A stretch of 64,000 nt of DNA from Methylobacterium sp. Leaf125 (GCF_001423085.1 NZ_LMNU01000023.1:186100-250099); one strand, 5' to 3'. Shown: positions 36,049 to 48,136, counted from the stretch's first letter. The notes: generated by a model not told the origin, from the sequence alone. Numbers and translations are program-made.

Positions 36049-38679
36049 ATGCGCACCGAAGCCCCGATCACGATCCGCCTGGAGGATTACCGCCCCAGCG
36101 ACTACCGGATCGACACGGTGGATCTCGACGTCGCGCTGCATCCCACCGCCACCCGGGTCCGGGCCCGGCTCAGTCTGACGCCCAACCCGGCCGGGCTTCC
36201 GGGCGCCCCCCTCGTCCTCGACGGCGAGGACCTGACCCTGGAGAGCCTGACCCTCGACGGAGCGGCCCTCGCACCCGAGGCCTACAGCCTGACGCCGTCC
36301 GGCCTGACCCTGCACCGGCCGCCGGCCGGCCCCTTCAGCCTGGGCATCGAGACCCGGATCGATCCGAGCGCCAACACCAAGCTGATGGGGCTCTACCGCT
36401 CGAACGGGGTCTACTGCACCCAGTGCGAGGCCGACGGCTTCCGGCGGATCACCTATTTCCTCGACCGGCCCGACGTGATGGCGGTCTACACCACGCGGAT
36501 CGAGGCCGATCGCGACGCGGCGCCGGTGCTGCTGGGCAACGGCAACCTGGTGGAATCCGGCGCGGCCGGCCCCGGCCGCCACTACGCGATCTGGCACGAT
36601 CCCCACCCGAAGCCCGCCTACCTCTTCGCCCTGGTGGGGGGGCGCCTCGACTCTGTCCGGCGCCCCTTCACCACCAGCGAGGGCCGCACGGTGGAGCTCG
36701 CCGTCTATGTCGAGCCCGGCAAGGCGGAGCGGGCCGACTACGCCCTCGACGCCGTGGCGCGCGCGATGGCCTGGGACGAGACCGCCTTCGGCCGCGCCTA
36801 CGACCTCGACGTCTTCAACGTCGTCGCGGTCTCCGACTTCAACATGGGCGCGATGGAGAACAAGGGCCTCAACATCTTCAACGACCGCTACGTCCTGGCC
36901 TCGCCCGAGACCGCCACCGACGCGGACTACGCCGCCATCGAGGCGATCATCGCGCACGAATACTTCCACAACTGGACCGGCAACCGCATCACCTGCCGCG
37001 ACTGGTTCCAGCTCTGCCTCAAGGAAGGCCTGACGGTCTTCCGCGACCAGGAATTCTCCTCCGACATGCGCTCCCGCGCGGTGCACCGCATCGGCGAGGT
37101 CCGCACCCTGCGGGCGCGCCAGTTCCCCGAGGATGCCGGGCCGCTGGCCCACCCGGTGCGGCCGCGGCACTACACCGAGATCAACAACTTCTACACGGCC
37201 ACCGTCTACGAGAAGGGCGCCGAGATCGTGCGGATGCTGCGCACCCTCCTGGGCGCCGAGGCCTTCCGGGCCGGGATGGACCGCTACTTCACCGACAACG
37301 ACGGCACCGCCGCCACCGTGGAGGACTTCCTCGCCGCCTTCGCGAAAACCTCCGGCCGCGACCTCGGCGCCTTCGCCCGCTGGTACGAGCGCCCCGGCAC
37401 GCCGCGGGTCGGGGTGCAGGGCCGCTATGACGCGGCGGCGCGGACCTATCACCTCGCCTTCCGCCAGAGCCTGCCCGGCGCCGCCGACGCCCCGCCCCTG
37501 GTGATCCCCATCCGCCTCGGCCTGATCGGCCCGGACGGCCCCCTCGCCGGGGCGGCGAGCGACCGGGTCGCGGACGGCGTCTTCGTGCTCGACCAGGCGA
37601 GCGACAGCCTCACCTTCACCGACGTCCCCGCGCGCGCCGTGCCCTCGCTGTTCCGCGGCTTCTCCGCCCCGGTGCGGGTCGAGATCGAGATGACCGATGC
37701 CGACACGCTGACGCTGCTGCGCCACGACACCGACCCGTTCAACCGCTGGCAGGCGGCCCAGAGCGTGGCCATGCGCCTCCTCGTGCAGGGGACGCGGTCG
37801 GGCACCCTGCCGGAGGCCGGGGCGGACGGGTTCGGCGCCGCCCTGGCGGGATTCCTGGAGGGCGAGGCCCTGGCCGACCCGGCCTTCGCCGCCCTGGTGC
37901 TCGCCCTGCCGAGCGAGGCGGACGTCGCCAACGAGATCGCCACGGAGATCGACCCGGACGCGATCCACCGGGCCCGGCACGCCCTGCGCCGGGCGCTCGG
38001 GACGCGCCTGAAGCCGCAGCTCCTCGCCCTGCGCGACGCCCTGGCGGAGGCCCCCGGCACGCCGTTCAGCCCCGATGCCGCGGCGGCCGGCCGGCGCGCC
38101 TTCCGCAACGCGGCCCTCGACCTCGTCGCGGCCGCCGATCCGGCCGCGGCGACCCTGCTCGCCGCGCACCAGACCGACGCGGCGACGACGATGACCGACC
38201 GGCTCGCCGCCCTCTCGGTCCTGTCCCAGGTTCCGGGTCCCGAGCGCGAATCGGCGCTCGACCGATTCGCCGAGGCCTACCGCGCCGAGCCCCTAGTCCT
38301 CGACAAGTGGCTCGCGATCCAGGCCGGGATCCCGGAGGCCGAGACCCCCGACCGGATCCGCCGCCTGCAGAATCACCCGGCCTTCTCGATGACCAATCCC
38401 AACCGGGTCCGGTCCCTGATCGGCAGCTTCAGCATGGGCAATCCGACCCAGTTCAACCGCCCCGACGGCGCGGGCTATGCCCTTGTGGCGGAGGCGGTTC
38501 TGGCGCTCGACAAGACCAACCCGCAGGTGGCCGCGCGGCTCCTGACGGCCTTCGGATCGTGGCGGATGATGGAACCGGAGCGGCGTGCCCAGGCCGAATC
38601 CAGATTGCTGAAAATTCGCGCTGTTGCGGGCCTGTCACGGGACGTCGGAGACATCCTCGGGCGGACCCTCGCCGGCTAG
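36049..38679 (+). CDS. pepN: Aminopeptidase N (M1 family)
   Basis: A zinc aminopeptidase of 876 residues that releases N-terminal amino acids from peptides in the cytoplasm. MGAMENKGLNIFNDRYVLA (near residue 265) is the substrate N-terminus-binding motif. HEYFHNWTGNRITCRDWFQL (His303, His307 and Glu326) is the zinc and catalytic site. The C-terminal half is the ARM-like helical domain of E. coli-type PepN, ending VAARLLTAFGSWRMMEPERR. The start at 36049 has GAGG upstream; longer frames have no homology. The order pepN, PleC-like kinase, glnE recalls rhizobial genomes. Confidence 0.96.
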   Translation: MRTEAPITIRLEDYRPSDYRIDTVDLDVALHPTATRVRARLSLTPNPAGLPGAPLVLDGEDLTLESLTLDGAALAPEAYSLTPSGLTLHRPPAGPFSLGIETRIDPSANTKLMGLYRSNGVYCTQCEADGFRRITYFLDRPDVMAVYTTRIEADRDAAPVLLGNGNLVESGAAGPGRHYAIWHDPHPKPAYLFALVGGRLDSVRRPFTTSEGRTVELAVYVEPGKAERADYALDAVARAMAWDETAFGRAYDLDVFNVVAVSDFNMGAMENKGLNIFNDRYVLASPETATDADYAAIEAIIAHEYFHNWTGNRITCRDWFQLCLKEGLTVFRDQEFSSDMRSRAVHRIGEVRTLRARQFPEDAGPLAHPVRPRHYTEINNFYTATVYEKGAEIVRMLRTLLGAEAFRAGMDRYFTDNDGTAATVEDFLAAFAKTSGRDLGAFARWYERPGTPRVGVQGRYDAAARTYHLAFRQSLPGAADAPPLVIPIRLGLIGPDGPLAGAASDRVADGVFVLDQASDSLTFTDVPARAVPSLFRGFSAPVRVEIEMTDADTLTLLRHDTDPFNRWQAAQSVAMRLLVQGTRSGTLPEAGADGFGAALAGFLEGEALADPAFAALVLALPSEADVANEIATEIDPDAIHRARHALRRALGTRLKPQLLALRDALAEAPGTPFSPDAAAAGRRAFRNAALDLVAAADPAAATLLAAHQTDAATTMTDRLAALSVLSQVPGPERESALDRFAEAYRAEPLVLDKWLAIQAGIPEAETPDRIRRLQNHPAFSMTNPNRVRSLIGSFSMGNPTQFNRPDGAGYALVAEAVLALDKTNPQVAARLLTAFGSWRMMEPERRAQAESRLLKIRAVAGLSRDVGDILGRTLAG

Positions 38680-38684
38680 CAAGT

Positions 38685-38710
38685 GCCTGAAGAGAATCGT
38701 TTTTTCAGGC
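38685..38710 (+). terminator. Weak hairpin after pepN
   Basis: GCCTGAA at 38685-38691 pairs with TTCAGGC at 38704-38710 around a 12-base loop that contains TTTT and a GAATC site. The loop is large, so it may or may not act as a terminator. Confidence 0.3.
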
Positions 38711-38871
38711 TCTCCCGACGTCGATTCCGCACCTTGGATTCGCGTTGGGAGTCAAGCGTGGCCGGAAAAAACGCGTGGACAAAACCCCACCGGAAATGTT
38801 GAATCGTATACGATTCGGAAAGCGGGCGACCCGCCTTCCCGGTGCCCAAATCCCAACGGCGGAGTTAGTCC

Positions 38872-41262
<2,391 letters not shown>

Positions 41263-41273
41263 GGTTTTCGGGG

Positions 41274-41296
41274 CGGCGCCCCCTGCCGGCAGGGGG
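41274..41296 (+). terminator. GC palindrome after the PleC-like gene
   Basis: CCCCCTGCCGGCAGGGGG at 41279-41296 is a perfect 18-bp palindrome 16 bp after the stop codon. As RNA it forms a seven-base-pair stem with a four-base loop. No T tract follows. Confidence 0.5.
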
Positions 41297-41345
41297 ATCG
41301 AAGAGGCCGGTCGGCGCGTCGAAGGCCCGCGCGCCGCACGAGGTC

Positions 41346-41375
41346 ATCCCGGAGCCGCGCAGCGGCGTCCGGGAT
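41346..41375. repeat. REP-like imperfect palindrome in a 408-bp intergenic region
   Basis: ATCCCGGAGCCGC and GCGGCGTCCGGGAT form a near-perfect inverted repeat around a short GCA loop region. It is followed by CCAGACAC. This pattern looks like the extragenic palindromes scattered through rhizobial and methylobacterial genomes. The rest of 41263-41670, between the convergent PleC-like and glnE genes, contains no gene that I can support. Confidence 0.5.
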
Positions 41376-41670
41376 CCAGACACACCGGCGATGCAGGACT
41401 GATCCAGCGTCGGCGGTTCGGGAGTCCGGGCTCGCCTGCGGCACCCGGGAATGATGGTGCGGTGCCATCGGCAAACGTCCGCTCGCGACCGCAGTCGAGG
41501 CACGAGATCCGCGTGCGGCACCCCGTCGGCCCGGAACCCCGCGGCGGACGGCGATCGCCCTGCCGGGACGGAGCGCCTCAGAGCGTCGGAACGATCCGCC
41601 GCTTACACGATGTCTCTCGTCTCGCACGAACGCTGGTCCCGGGCGGAGGGCCTCGGCCCGCCCCCTGTCC

Positions 41671-44589
41671 TCACCCCGCCATCAGGCGCTCGAACAGCGC
41701 CCGGATCCCGGTTCGCGCCTCGTCCAGCTGCGCGATCAGCCGGCCCGAATCCGGGGCGCCCATGGCGACGGCGAGGCGCGCCAGGGCCACGGGCGAGGCC
41801 TCGGCCGGGTCGCCCTCCACCATCAGGCGCTGCCAGTGCAGCACGTCGTCAAAGTGGCGATAGGCGTCCAGCAGGCTTTGCGCATCAGGCCGGGCGAGGT
41901 CGCCGTGATCGGCGGCCTTCGCGAACACCGCGCAGGCGCCGAGGCCGACGAGGTCCGGTCGCCGATGGGCCTGACCGAGCACCAGGGCCTGGGCCAGGAA
42001 ATCGAGGTCGAGCAGGCCGCCGGGGGCGAGCTTGAGGTCGAGGGGGCCGCGATGCCCCTTTTCCCGCTCCACGAGGCTTCGCATCTCCCGCACCGCGCGC
42101 CGGACCTCGGCGGGGTCCCGCGGGCGGGCGACGATGGCGCGGATCTCGCCCTCGAGCTCGGCGCCGAGGCCCGCGTCGCCGGCGACCACCCGGGCGCGGG
42201 TCAGAGCCATGTGCTCCCAGAGCTCCGCCTCCTCGGAATGGTAGCTGCGGAAGCTGCGCCACTGCACCGCCACCGGGCCCTGGCCCCCGCCGGGGCGCAG
42301 GCGCAGGTCGACCTCGTAGAGATGGCCGCGCCGGGTCGGCACCGTGAGGGCGGCGACGATGCGCTGGGCCAGGCGGTTGTAGGCCACCGCCGCGTCGAGG
42401 GGTTTCGGGCCGGCGCTGGTGCGGTCGTCGGGGTCGAAGTCGTAGACCAGCACGAGGTCGAGGTCGGAATCCGCCGTGAGCTGGCGCGCGCCGAGGCGCC
42501 CGAGGCCGAGCACCGCGAGGCGTCCCTTGGGCACCGCCCCGTGCTCGGCGAAGAAGCTCGCCGAGACCCGCTCCACCGTCACGGCGATCACCGCGTCGGC
42601 GATGCCCGCGAAGGCGCGGCCGGCCTCCTCGGGCGAGAGGATGCCCGAGAGGAGCCGAGCCCCGGTGAGGAAGCGGAGCTGGCGGGCGGCATCGCGGGCC
42701 CGGTCGAGGAAGTCCTCATGGTCGCTCGGCTGTCCGAGGCGGGCGCGGACCTGCTGCGCCAGGGCCTCGGCATCCGTGCCGGCATCGGCGAAATCCCGGT
42801 CGATCACCGCGTCGAGGACGTGCGGGCTGAAGGCGACGGTCTCGGCGAGCCGCGGCGCCGTGCCGAGGAGGTCGGCGAAGAGCAGGCGCAGGCGCTCGTT
42901 CGAGCGCAGGATGGTGAGGAGTTCGAGGGCCGCCGGCATCCGGGCGAAGGCCCGATCGAGGGTGTCGAGGGCGGCGTCCGGGTGGGCGGTGCCGCCCAGC
43001 GCCTGCATCAGCACCGGCACCAGCTCGGTCAGCACCTCGCGGGCGCGGGGCGTCCGCACGGCCGGGCGCCGGCCGAAATGCCAGCCGCGCACGGTCTCCA
43101 CCGCCCGCTCGGGCTCGCGGAAGCCGAGCTTGGTCAGGGTCGCCAGGGTCGCGGGGTCGTCGCCGGTGCCGCTGAACACGAGGTCGCCGACCTCCGAGGA
43201 CAGGTCGGGCTCGGCCTCGAACAGCAGGGCGTAGTGGCCCTGCACCCGGCGGGCGTGGTGGAACAGGGCCGCCTCGAAGGCGTCCCGCGTGTCGAAGCCC
43301 GCGAAGCGGGCGAAGCGCGCGAGCTCGTCGGCCTCGCTCGGCAGGCGCTGGGTCTGCTCGTCCCGCAGCATCTGCAGGCGGTGCTCAATGGTGCGCAGGA
43401 AGTCGTAGGCCGCCGTGAGGTCGTCGCGGGCGGTGGCGTCGATCCAGCCGTCGCGGGTCAGGCCGTCGAGCATGGCGACGGTGCTGCGCCCGCGCAGCTC
43501 CGGCCGACGCCCGCCGAACACGAGTTGCTGGGTCTGGACGAAGAACTCGATCTCGCGGATGCCGCCGCGTCCCAGCTTGATGTCGTGGCCCGCCACCGCG
43601 ATCGTGTCGTGGCCGCGCACCGCGTGGATCTGGCGTTTCATCGCGTGCACGTCGGCGATGGAGGCGAAGTCGAAGTATTTCCGCCAGACGAAGGGGCGCA
43701 GGTTCGCCAGGAACGCCTCCCCGGCCGGGATGTCGCCGGCGATCGCCCGCGCCTTGATGTAGGCCGCCCGCTCCCAGTTCTGGCCGAGGTTCTCGTAATA
43801 GACGTACGCGGCATTCAGGGAGAGCGCCGCCGGGGTCGAGCCCGGGTCCGGACGCAGGCGGTAATCGACCCGGTGGACGTAGCCGTCGGCGGTGCGCTCC
43901 TGCAGCAGCTTGGCCATCCCCTGCGCCAGCTTGCTGAAGAACGGCGTCGGCGGCAGGTCGGCCTTCAGGGGGGCGGTCTCGGGGTCGAAGAAGACCACGA
44001 GGTCGATGTCGCTCGAGTAGTTGAGCTCGCCCGCCCCGTGCTTGCCGAGGGCCAGGACGATGAGTCCGGAGCCGGCCTGCGGCTCGGCCGCGTCGCGGGG
44101 CAGGAAGCGCCCGGCGGCCGAAGCCTGGAGCAGCATGGCGTCGGCGGCGGCCCGTACCGAGGCGTCGGCGAAGTCCGACAGGGCCTGGGTCACCGTGGCC
44201 AGGGGCCAGAGCCCGCCGATATCCGCCAGGGCCACCAGGAGCGCGTGCTCCGCCCGGTTCTGTCGCAGCGCGCGCGCGACGGCGTCGAGGTCCGGCGCCT
44301 GCCCGGCCGTCCGCTGGCGGGCGATGACGGCCGCGAGGGCGGCCTCCGGCTCGGCCTCCACGAGGGCCGCGAGGCGGTCGGGGGCCCGGGCGACCAGCTG
44401 CCAGAGAAAGGCGGAATGGTCGGCGAGGCCGAGGAGCAGGGCGCGCAGGGGGACGTCGAGGAAGCCCGCCGGCCACGCGGGCGCAACCGCGGCGAGGCGC
44501 GCGGCGGCCGCGTCGGGATCGGACAGGACCGGGGCGGCGGACAGGCGCGCCCGGAGACTGCGGCGTTGCGCGTCGGCGGCCTGGTTCAT
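41671..44589 (-). CDS. glnE: Bifunctional glutamine synthetase adenylyltransferase / adenylyl-removing enzyme
   Basis: GlnE controls glutamine synthetase by adding or removing AMP in response to PII and glutamine. The 972-residue protein has the expected duplicated nucleotidyltransferase layout. ELNYSSDIDLVVFFDPE in the N-terminal half is the deadenylylation site and LTADSDLDLVLVYDFD in the C-terminal half is the adenylylation site, each with the GxDxD-like metal pair. LPRDAAEPQAGSGLIVLALG and GRGGIREIEFFVQTQQLVFG are further signatures. It reads toward the PleC-like gene and is preceded by a two-component pair, 3 bp away. Confidence 0.97.
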   Translation of the reverse strand: MNQAADAQRRSLRARLSAAPVLSDPDAAAARLAAVAPAWPAGFLDVPLRALLLGLADHSAFLWQLVARAPDRLAALVEAEPEAALAAVIARQRTAGQAPDLDAVARALRQNRAEHALLVALADIGGLWPLATVTQALSDFADASVRAAADAMLLQASAAGRFLPRDAAEPQAGSGLIVLALGKHGAGELNYSSDIDLVVFFDPETAPLKADLPPTPFFSKLAQGMAKLLQERTADGYVHRVDYRLRPDPGSTPAALSLNAAYVYYENLGQNWERAAYIKARAIAGDIPAGEAFLANLRPFVWRKYFDFASIADVHAMKRQIHAVRGHDTIAVAGHDIKLGRGGIREIEFFVQTQQLVFGGRRPELRGRSTVAMLDGLTRDGWIDATARDDLTAAYDFLRTIEHRLQMLRDEQTQRLPSEADELARFARFAGFDTRDAFEAALFHHARRVQGHYALLFEAEPDLSSEVGDLVFSGTGDDPATLATLTKLGFREPERAVETVRGWHFGRRPAVRTPRAREVLTELVPVLMQALGGTAHPDAALDTLDRAFARMPAALELLTILRSNERLRLLFADLLGTAPRLAETVAFSPHVLDAVIDRDFADAGTDAEALAQQVRARLGQPSDHEDFLDRARDAARQLRFLTGARLLSGILSPEEAGRAFAGIADAVIAVTVERVSASFFAEHGAVPKGRLAVLGLGRLGARQLTADSDLDLVLVYDFDPDDRTSAGPKPLDAAVAYNRLAQRIVAALTVPTRRGHLYEVDLRLRPGGGQGPVAVQWRSFRSYHSEEAELWEHMALTRARVVAGDAGLGAELEGEIRAIVARPRDPAEVRRAVREMRSLVEREKGHRGPLDLKLAPGGLLDLDFLAQALVLGQAHRRPDLVGLGACAVFAKAADHGDLARPDAQSLLDAYRHFDDVLHWQRLMVEGDPAEASPVALARLAVAMGAPDSGRLIAQLDEARTGIRALFERLMAG

Positions 44590-44592
44590 GCC

Positions 44593-46005
44593 CTACCCTC
44601 CCGTCGGATCTCCGGCCGGCAGGGTTATCACGACGGAGAGCCCGGGGGCATGGTCTTCCAGCGCCAGCGTGCCCTGGTGCAGGCGCACCACCGCGTTGAC
44701 GAGACTGAGGCCGAGGCCGAAGCCCGGCCGCGAGCGCGCCTCCTCCAGCCGGACGAAGCGGTCGAGCACCCGGCCGCGGGCCTCGCTGGGGATGCCCGGC
44801 CCGGAATCGGCCACGCCGAGGCGCACGGCGTCGCCGACCCGCGCGGCGCTGAGCCGGATCTCGCCGCTGGGCCCGCCATACTTCACCGCGTTGTCGATCA
44901 GGTTGGCGAGCGCCTGTCCGATCAGTTCCCGGCTGCCGCGCAGGGTCAGGGGCGCGCCCTCGGTCTCGACCTGCAGCGCCAGGCCCTGCTCCGAGGCCAG
45001 GGGCTCGTAGAGCTCGGCCACGGCCTGGACCACGGCGGCGACGTCGAAGGTCTGGAAATCCTCGCGGGCGTTCACGCCCTCCAGGCGGGCGATCATCAGG
45101 AGCGCGTTGAAGATCCGGATCAGGCCGTCGCTCTCCTCGATCACCCCCTCCATCGCCGCCCGCAGGGCGTCCGGCGTCTCGGCCGTGCGCAGGGCCTCCT
45201 CGGCCCGGTTGCGCAGGCGGGTCAGGGGCGTCTTGAGGTCGTGGGCGATGTTGTCGGAGACGTCGCGCAGGCCGCGCATCAGCTCGCCGATCCGCTCCAG
45301 CATGGCGTTGAGGTTGTGGGCCAGCCGGTCGAGCTCGTCGCCGGTCCCCGCCACCGCGAGGCGCCCGTCGAGGTCGCCGGCCATGATCCGGCGGGTGGTC
45401 TCCGTCATGGCGTCGACGCGCCTCAGGACCCGGCTGGCGATGAACCAGGTGCCGATCACGCCCAGCACCATCACCAGCCCCACGGAGGAGCCGAAGGTCC
45501 GTCCGATCACCGCCCGCAGCCGGTCGCGCTCGGCGACATCGCGGCCGACGAGGAGCCGGAAGCCCCCGGGCAGGACGAAGATCTGCATGATCGCCCGGTG
45601 CTCGAGGTTCTGCGCGCCGCCGATGCGGGCGTAGTTGGCCTCGGTCTGGCCCGGATCGACGATGAGCCCGGTGGGCAGGGCGTCGATGTTGCCGACGATG
45701 CGCTCGCCGGCGGCGTTGGTGACGAGGTAGAGCGAGGCCCCGGGCTCGCCGGCGCGCCGCTCCACCGCGGAGATCAGGCGCCGCAGGCCCCCGACCTTGT
45801 ACTGCTCCGACAGGCCGTTGATCTCGGCCTCGATGGTGGACACCATCTGGTCGTCGAGGGCGCGGCTGGCGTTCCAGGCGACGTAGCCCAGCGCCAGCAG
45901 CGCGAAGGTGGCGAACACCACCAGGTAGGCGAAGGACAGCTTGAAGGCCGTCGTGCGGAACAGGTTGCCGAGGCGCCCGGCCGGGGCGTCGTCGAGAGTC
46001 GTCAC
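44593..46005 (-). CDS. Sensor histidine kinase (HAMP, HisKA)
   Basis: A 470-residue kinase with membrane helices at about 22-45 (LSFAYLVVFATFALLALGYV) and 175-195 (SVGLVMVLGVIGTWFIASRV), a periplasmic domain between them, HAMP (RRVDAMTETTRRIMAGDLDG) and HisKA with VSDNIAHDLKTPLTRLRNR, phosphorylated histidine about 255. ANLIDNAVKYGG and GFGLGLSLVNAV are ATPase-domain motifs. It follows the OmpR-type regulator gene by 22 bp and is its likely partner. The pair beside glnE resembles an arrangement seen in rhizobia. The signal is unknown. Confidence 0.92.
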   Translation of the reverse strand: MTTLDDAPAGRLGNLFRTTAFKLSFAYLVVFATFALLALGYVAWNASRALDDQMVSTIEAEINGLSEQYKVGGLRRLISAVERRAGEPGASLYLVTNAAGERIVGNIDALPTGLIVDPGQTEANYARIGGAQNLEHRAIMQIFVLPGGFRLLVGRDVAERDRLRAVIGRTFGSSVGLVMVLGVIGTWFIASRVLRRVDAMTETTRRIMAGDLDGRLAVAGTGDELDRLAHNLNAMLERIGELMRGLRDVSDNIAHDLKTPLTRLRNRAEEALRTAETPDALRAAMEGVIEESDGLIRIFNALLMIARLEGVNAREDFQTFDVAAVVQAVAELYEPLASEQGLALQVETEGAPLTLRGSRELIGQALANLIDNAVKYGGPSGEIRLSAARVGDAVRLGVADSGPGIPSEARGRVLDRFVRLEEARSRPGFGLGLSLVNAVVRLHQGTLALEDHAPGLSVVITLPAGDPTGG

Positions 46006-46027
46006 GGCCTGAGCCTCACGCTGCGCC

Positions 46028-46738
46028 TCACGCCGACGGTCCCGGTGCCCGCGCCTCGTCGACCCGCAGCACGTAGCCGGTGCCGCGCACGGTGTGGATG
46101 ATCGGGTGCTCGAAATCCTTGTCGACCTTCGCGCGCAGGCGCGAGACGTGGACGTCGATGACGTTGGTCTGCGGGTCGAAATGGTAGTCCCAGACGTGCT
46201 CCAGCAGCATGGTCCGGGTCACGACCTGGCCGGCATGGCGCATCAGGTACTCGAGCAGGCGGAATTCGCGCGGCTGCAGCACGATCTCCTGGCCGGCCCG
46301 GGTCACGCGGTGCGAGAGGCGATCGAGTTCGAGGTCGCCGACCCGGTAGGCGGTCGCTTCGGCGGCGGTGCCCGGCCCGGCCCGGCGGCGGGCCAGCACC
46401 TCGGCCCGGGCGAGCAGCTCGGAGAAGGCGTAGGGCTTGGGCAGGTAGTCGTCGCCCCCGGCCCGCAGGCCCTTCACCCGGTCGTCCACCTGCCCGAGGG
46501 CCGAGAGAATCAGCACCGGCGTGGTCACGCCCTGCTCGCGCAGGGAGCGGATCAGCGACAGGCCGTCGAGCTTGGGCAGCATGCGGTCGACGATGAGCAC
46601 GTCGTAATCGCCCTCCTGCGCCAGGGCGTAGCCGTCGAGGCCGTCGGAGGCCTGGTCCGGCATGTGACCGGCCTCGCGAAAAGCCTTGATCAGGTACGCG
46701 ACCGCCTCGCGGTCGTCCTCGATGATGAGCAGACGCAT
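46028..46738 (-). CDS. OmpR/PhoB-type response regulator
   Basis: A 236-residue two-domain regulator. The receiver MRLLIIEDDREAVAYLIKAF has the acidic pair at residues 8-9, the phosphorylated Asp51 in YDVLIVDRMLPKLDG and the conserved Lys in YLPKPYAFSELLAR. The winged-helix effector ends VIDVHVSRLRAKVDKDF and TVRGTGYVLR, standard OmpR features. The start at 46738 is the family methionine. It is the first gene of a unit with the sensor kinase; 189 bp separate it from the DUF3016 gene upstream. Confidence 0.95.
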   Translation of the reverse strand: MRLLIIEDDREAVAYLIKAFREAGHMPDQASDGLDGYALAQEGDYDVLIVDRMLPKLDGLSLIRSLREQGVTTPVLILSALGQVDDRVKGLRAGGDDYLPKPYAFSELLARAEVLARRRAGPGTAAEATAYRVGDLELDRLSHRVTRAGQEIVLQPREFRLLEYLMRHAGQVVTRTMLLEHVWDYHFDPQTNVIDVHVSRLRAKVDKDFEHPIIHTVRGTGYVLRVDEARAPGPSA

Positions 46739-46927
46739 GGGACGGAGTGATAGGGTCTCGCCCGTCCTCGCGAAACCGCCTTGTCCGGCAACGCTCATGC
46801 CGCATCCCTCCGCGCTGGGTCGATGAGCCGGACCATGGGCAGCCGTGGGTTGCACGACCCTGGCGGCAACATGACGCTTTGGTCATGTCTGGGGACGACG
46901 GAGCTGACGAAGCCGCCTGAAGCCGGC

Positions 46928-47491
46928 CTAGTCCGGGCGCGGCCCCGCGCCGCCGGCAGGCGCGGACAGCCGGCTGCGGGCCCAGTCGCGCAGGAGGGCT
47001 TCCTCGTAGCCGAAGCTCCCGCCGGCGGCCGCGGCGCGGGCGCCGAACAGGAAGTTGATGTCGGTCAGGCGCTCCTCGCCCCCGGCGATCCGGCGGCCGC
47101 CGCGGCGCAGGTCGTAGCGCAGGCGGATCGCCGGCGGGGTCGCGTCGCTGACGATCCTCAGGCCCGAGGGGCTGTTCAGGTCCGGGCGGACGAAGCCGGC
47201 CCGGTCGATATCGAGGACATCCACGGACAGGGTCTCGTCCGGTCCCATCACCCGCAGGGCGGACGCCGCGATGATCCGCCGGATCTCCGCGAGGGTGCCC
47301 CGCAGGCCGGGCCCCGAACCGTAGCGGTCGTCGGCGTCGGTGTAGCGCTCGGGCGCGACGAAGCGGACGGTGACGCGCGCATCCGCCGGTGCGGCCAAGG
47401 CGGGGGCAGCCAAGGCGGGGGCGGCCAAGGCGAGGGCGGCCACGACAAGGGAGGCGGAAAGCGCCCGTTGCGCGAAACTGTGGCGCCTCAT
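46928..47491 (-). CDS. DUF3016 domain exported protein
   Basis: A 187-residue protein with a signal peptide (ALSASLVVAALALAAPALAA), extended by repeated AAPAL units coded by a 15-bp tandem repeat at 47391-47441. The mature part begins VTVRFVAPERYTDADDRYGS, typical of DUF3016, and has LSVDVLDIDRAGFVRP and RLTDINFLFG motifs. The family is periplasmic and its function is unknown. It is a single leftward gene, 88 bp from DUF2244. Confidence 0.8.
   Translation of the reverse strand: MRRHSFAQRALSASLVVAALALAAPALAAPALAAPADARVTVRFVAPERYTDADDRYGSGPGLRGTLAEIRRIIAASALRVMGPDETLSVDVLDIDRAGFVRPDLNSPSGLRIVSDATPPAIRLRYDLRRGGRRIAGGEERLTDINFLFGARAAAAGGSFGYEEALLRDWARSRLSAPAGGAGPRPD
47391..47441 (-). repeat. 15-bp tandem repeat in a signal-peptide region
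   Basis: GCGGCCAAGGCGGGG at 47391, near-copies at 47406 and 47421, and a partial copy at 47436. They encode repeated Leu-Ala-Ala-Pro-Ala at the predicted signal-peptidase region of the DUF3016 protein and would give several possible cleavage sites. Confidence 0.9.
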
Positions 47492-47579
47492 CCGCTCATG
47501 CCCCTGTGAATCGCTCCGACCGGACAGGCCCTGCCCTGCCGTGACACCGGCGCCCCCGGGCCTCGAGGCTCGGCCCCCG

Positions 47580-48116
47580 TCAGTAGCCCTTCTTCACCTG
47601 CGCCAGGGCACGGGTCAGGCCGTCGGCGATGACCTCGCGCTCCGGCGGCGAGGCGTCCCGGGCGACCACCACGAATTCCCGGCGGGATTCGAGGGTCAGG
47701 GTCTGCATGCCGTACTCGTCGTCCTCCACCCGGGTCAGCTTGGTCCAGAGCGGATTGAAGCGCCATTCCCGGCGCTCGCCCCGGTGGGTCACCCGGGCGA
47801 GCATCACCTCGATCGGGGTGATCATCACCTCCTCGAAGGAGCGGCCGCGCCGGAAGCTCGCCTTCAGCGCCACGTAGAGGGCGAGCATGTCGAGGCCGAA
47901 GAACCCGGCCACGGGCCAGAACCCGGCCCGGACGCAGGCGATCGAGGTGACGAGGGAGACGGCGCAGCAGCCGATCATGACGTTGCGGAAGCCGTCCGGC
48001 CCCAGGGACTGGTGCGGCCGGATGGTGGCCTGGAAGACAGGCCGATCCATGCTGTCGGGATCGAGGCCGTCCGGATGCCGGCCGATCGGAGGGACGTGGT
48101 CATTGCCGCTCGCCAT
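47580..48116 (-). CDS. DUF2244 domain membrane protein
   Basis: A 178-residue protein. VFQATIRPHQSLGPDGFRNV opens the DUF2244 domain, followed by two hydrophobic segments (VMIGCCAVSLVTSIACVRAG and FGLDMLALYVALKASFRR) and a soluble end (EWRFNPLWTKL, REFVVVARDASPPER). The family resembles an integral membrane protein found beside cytochrome oxidase assembly genes in some species and beside nth here, as in many alphaproteobacteria. Function is unknown. The ATG at 48116 is chosen since the longer frame overlaps the divergent nth region. Confidence 0.8.
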   Translation of the reverse strand: MASGNDHVPPIGRHPDGLDPDSMDRPVFQATIRPHQSLGPDGFRNVMIGCCAVSLVTSIACVRAGFWPVAGFFGLDMLALYVALKASFRRGRSFEEVMITPIEVMLARVTHRGERREWRFNPLWTKLTRVEDDEYGMQTLTLESRREFVVVARDASPPEREVIADGLTRALAQVKKGY

Positions 48117-48136
48117 GCGAGGAATATAACGCAGGG

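Noticed and set aside
36049..38679. Frameshift or split in pepN because several long frames overlap it
   Set aside because: The correct frame is continuous from start to stop and contains all M1 motifs; the others are shadows.
41836..46101. 1421-codon open frame on the plus strand
   Set aside because: It is antisense to glnE and the sensor kinase, both clearly coding, and reads as low-complexity Gly/Glu/Val sequence.
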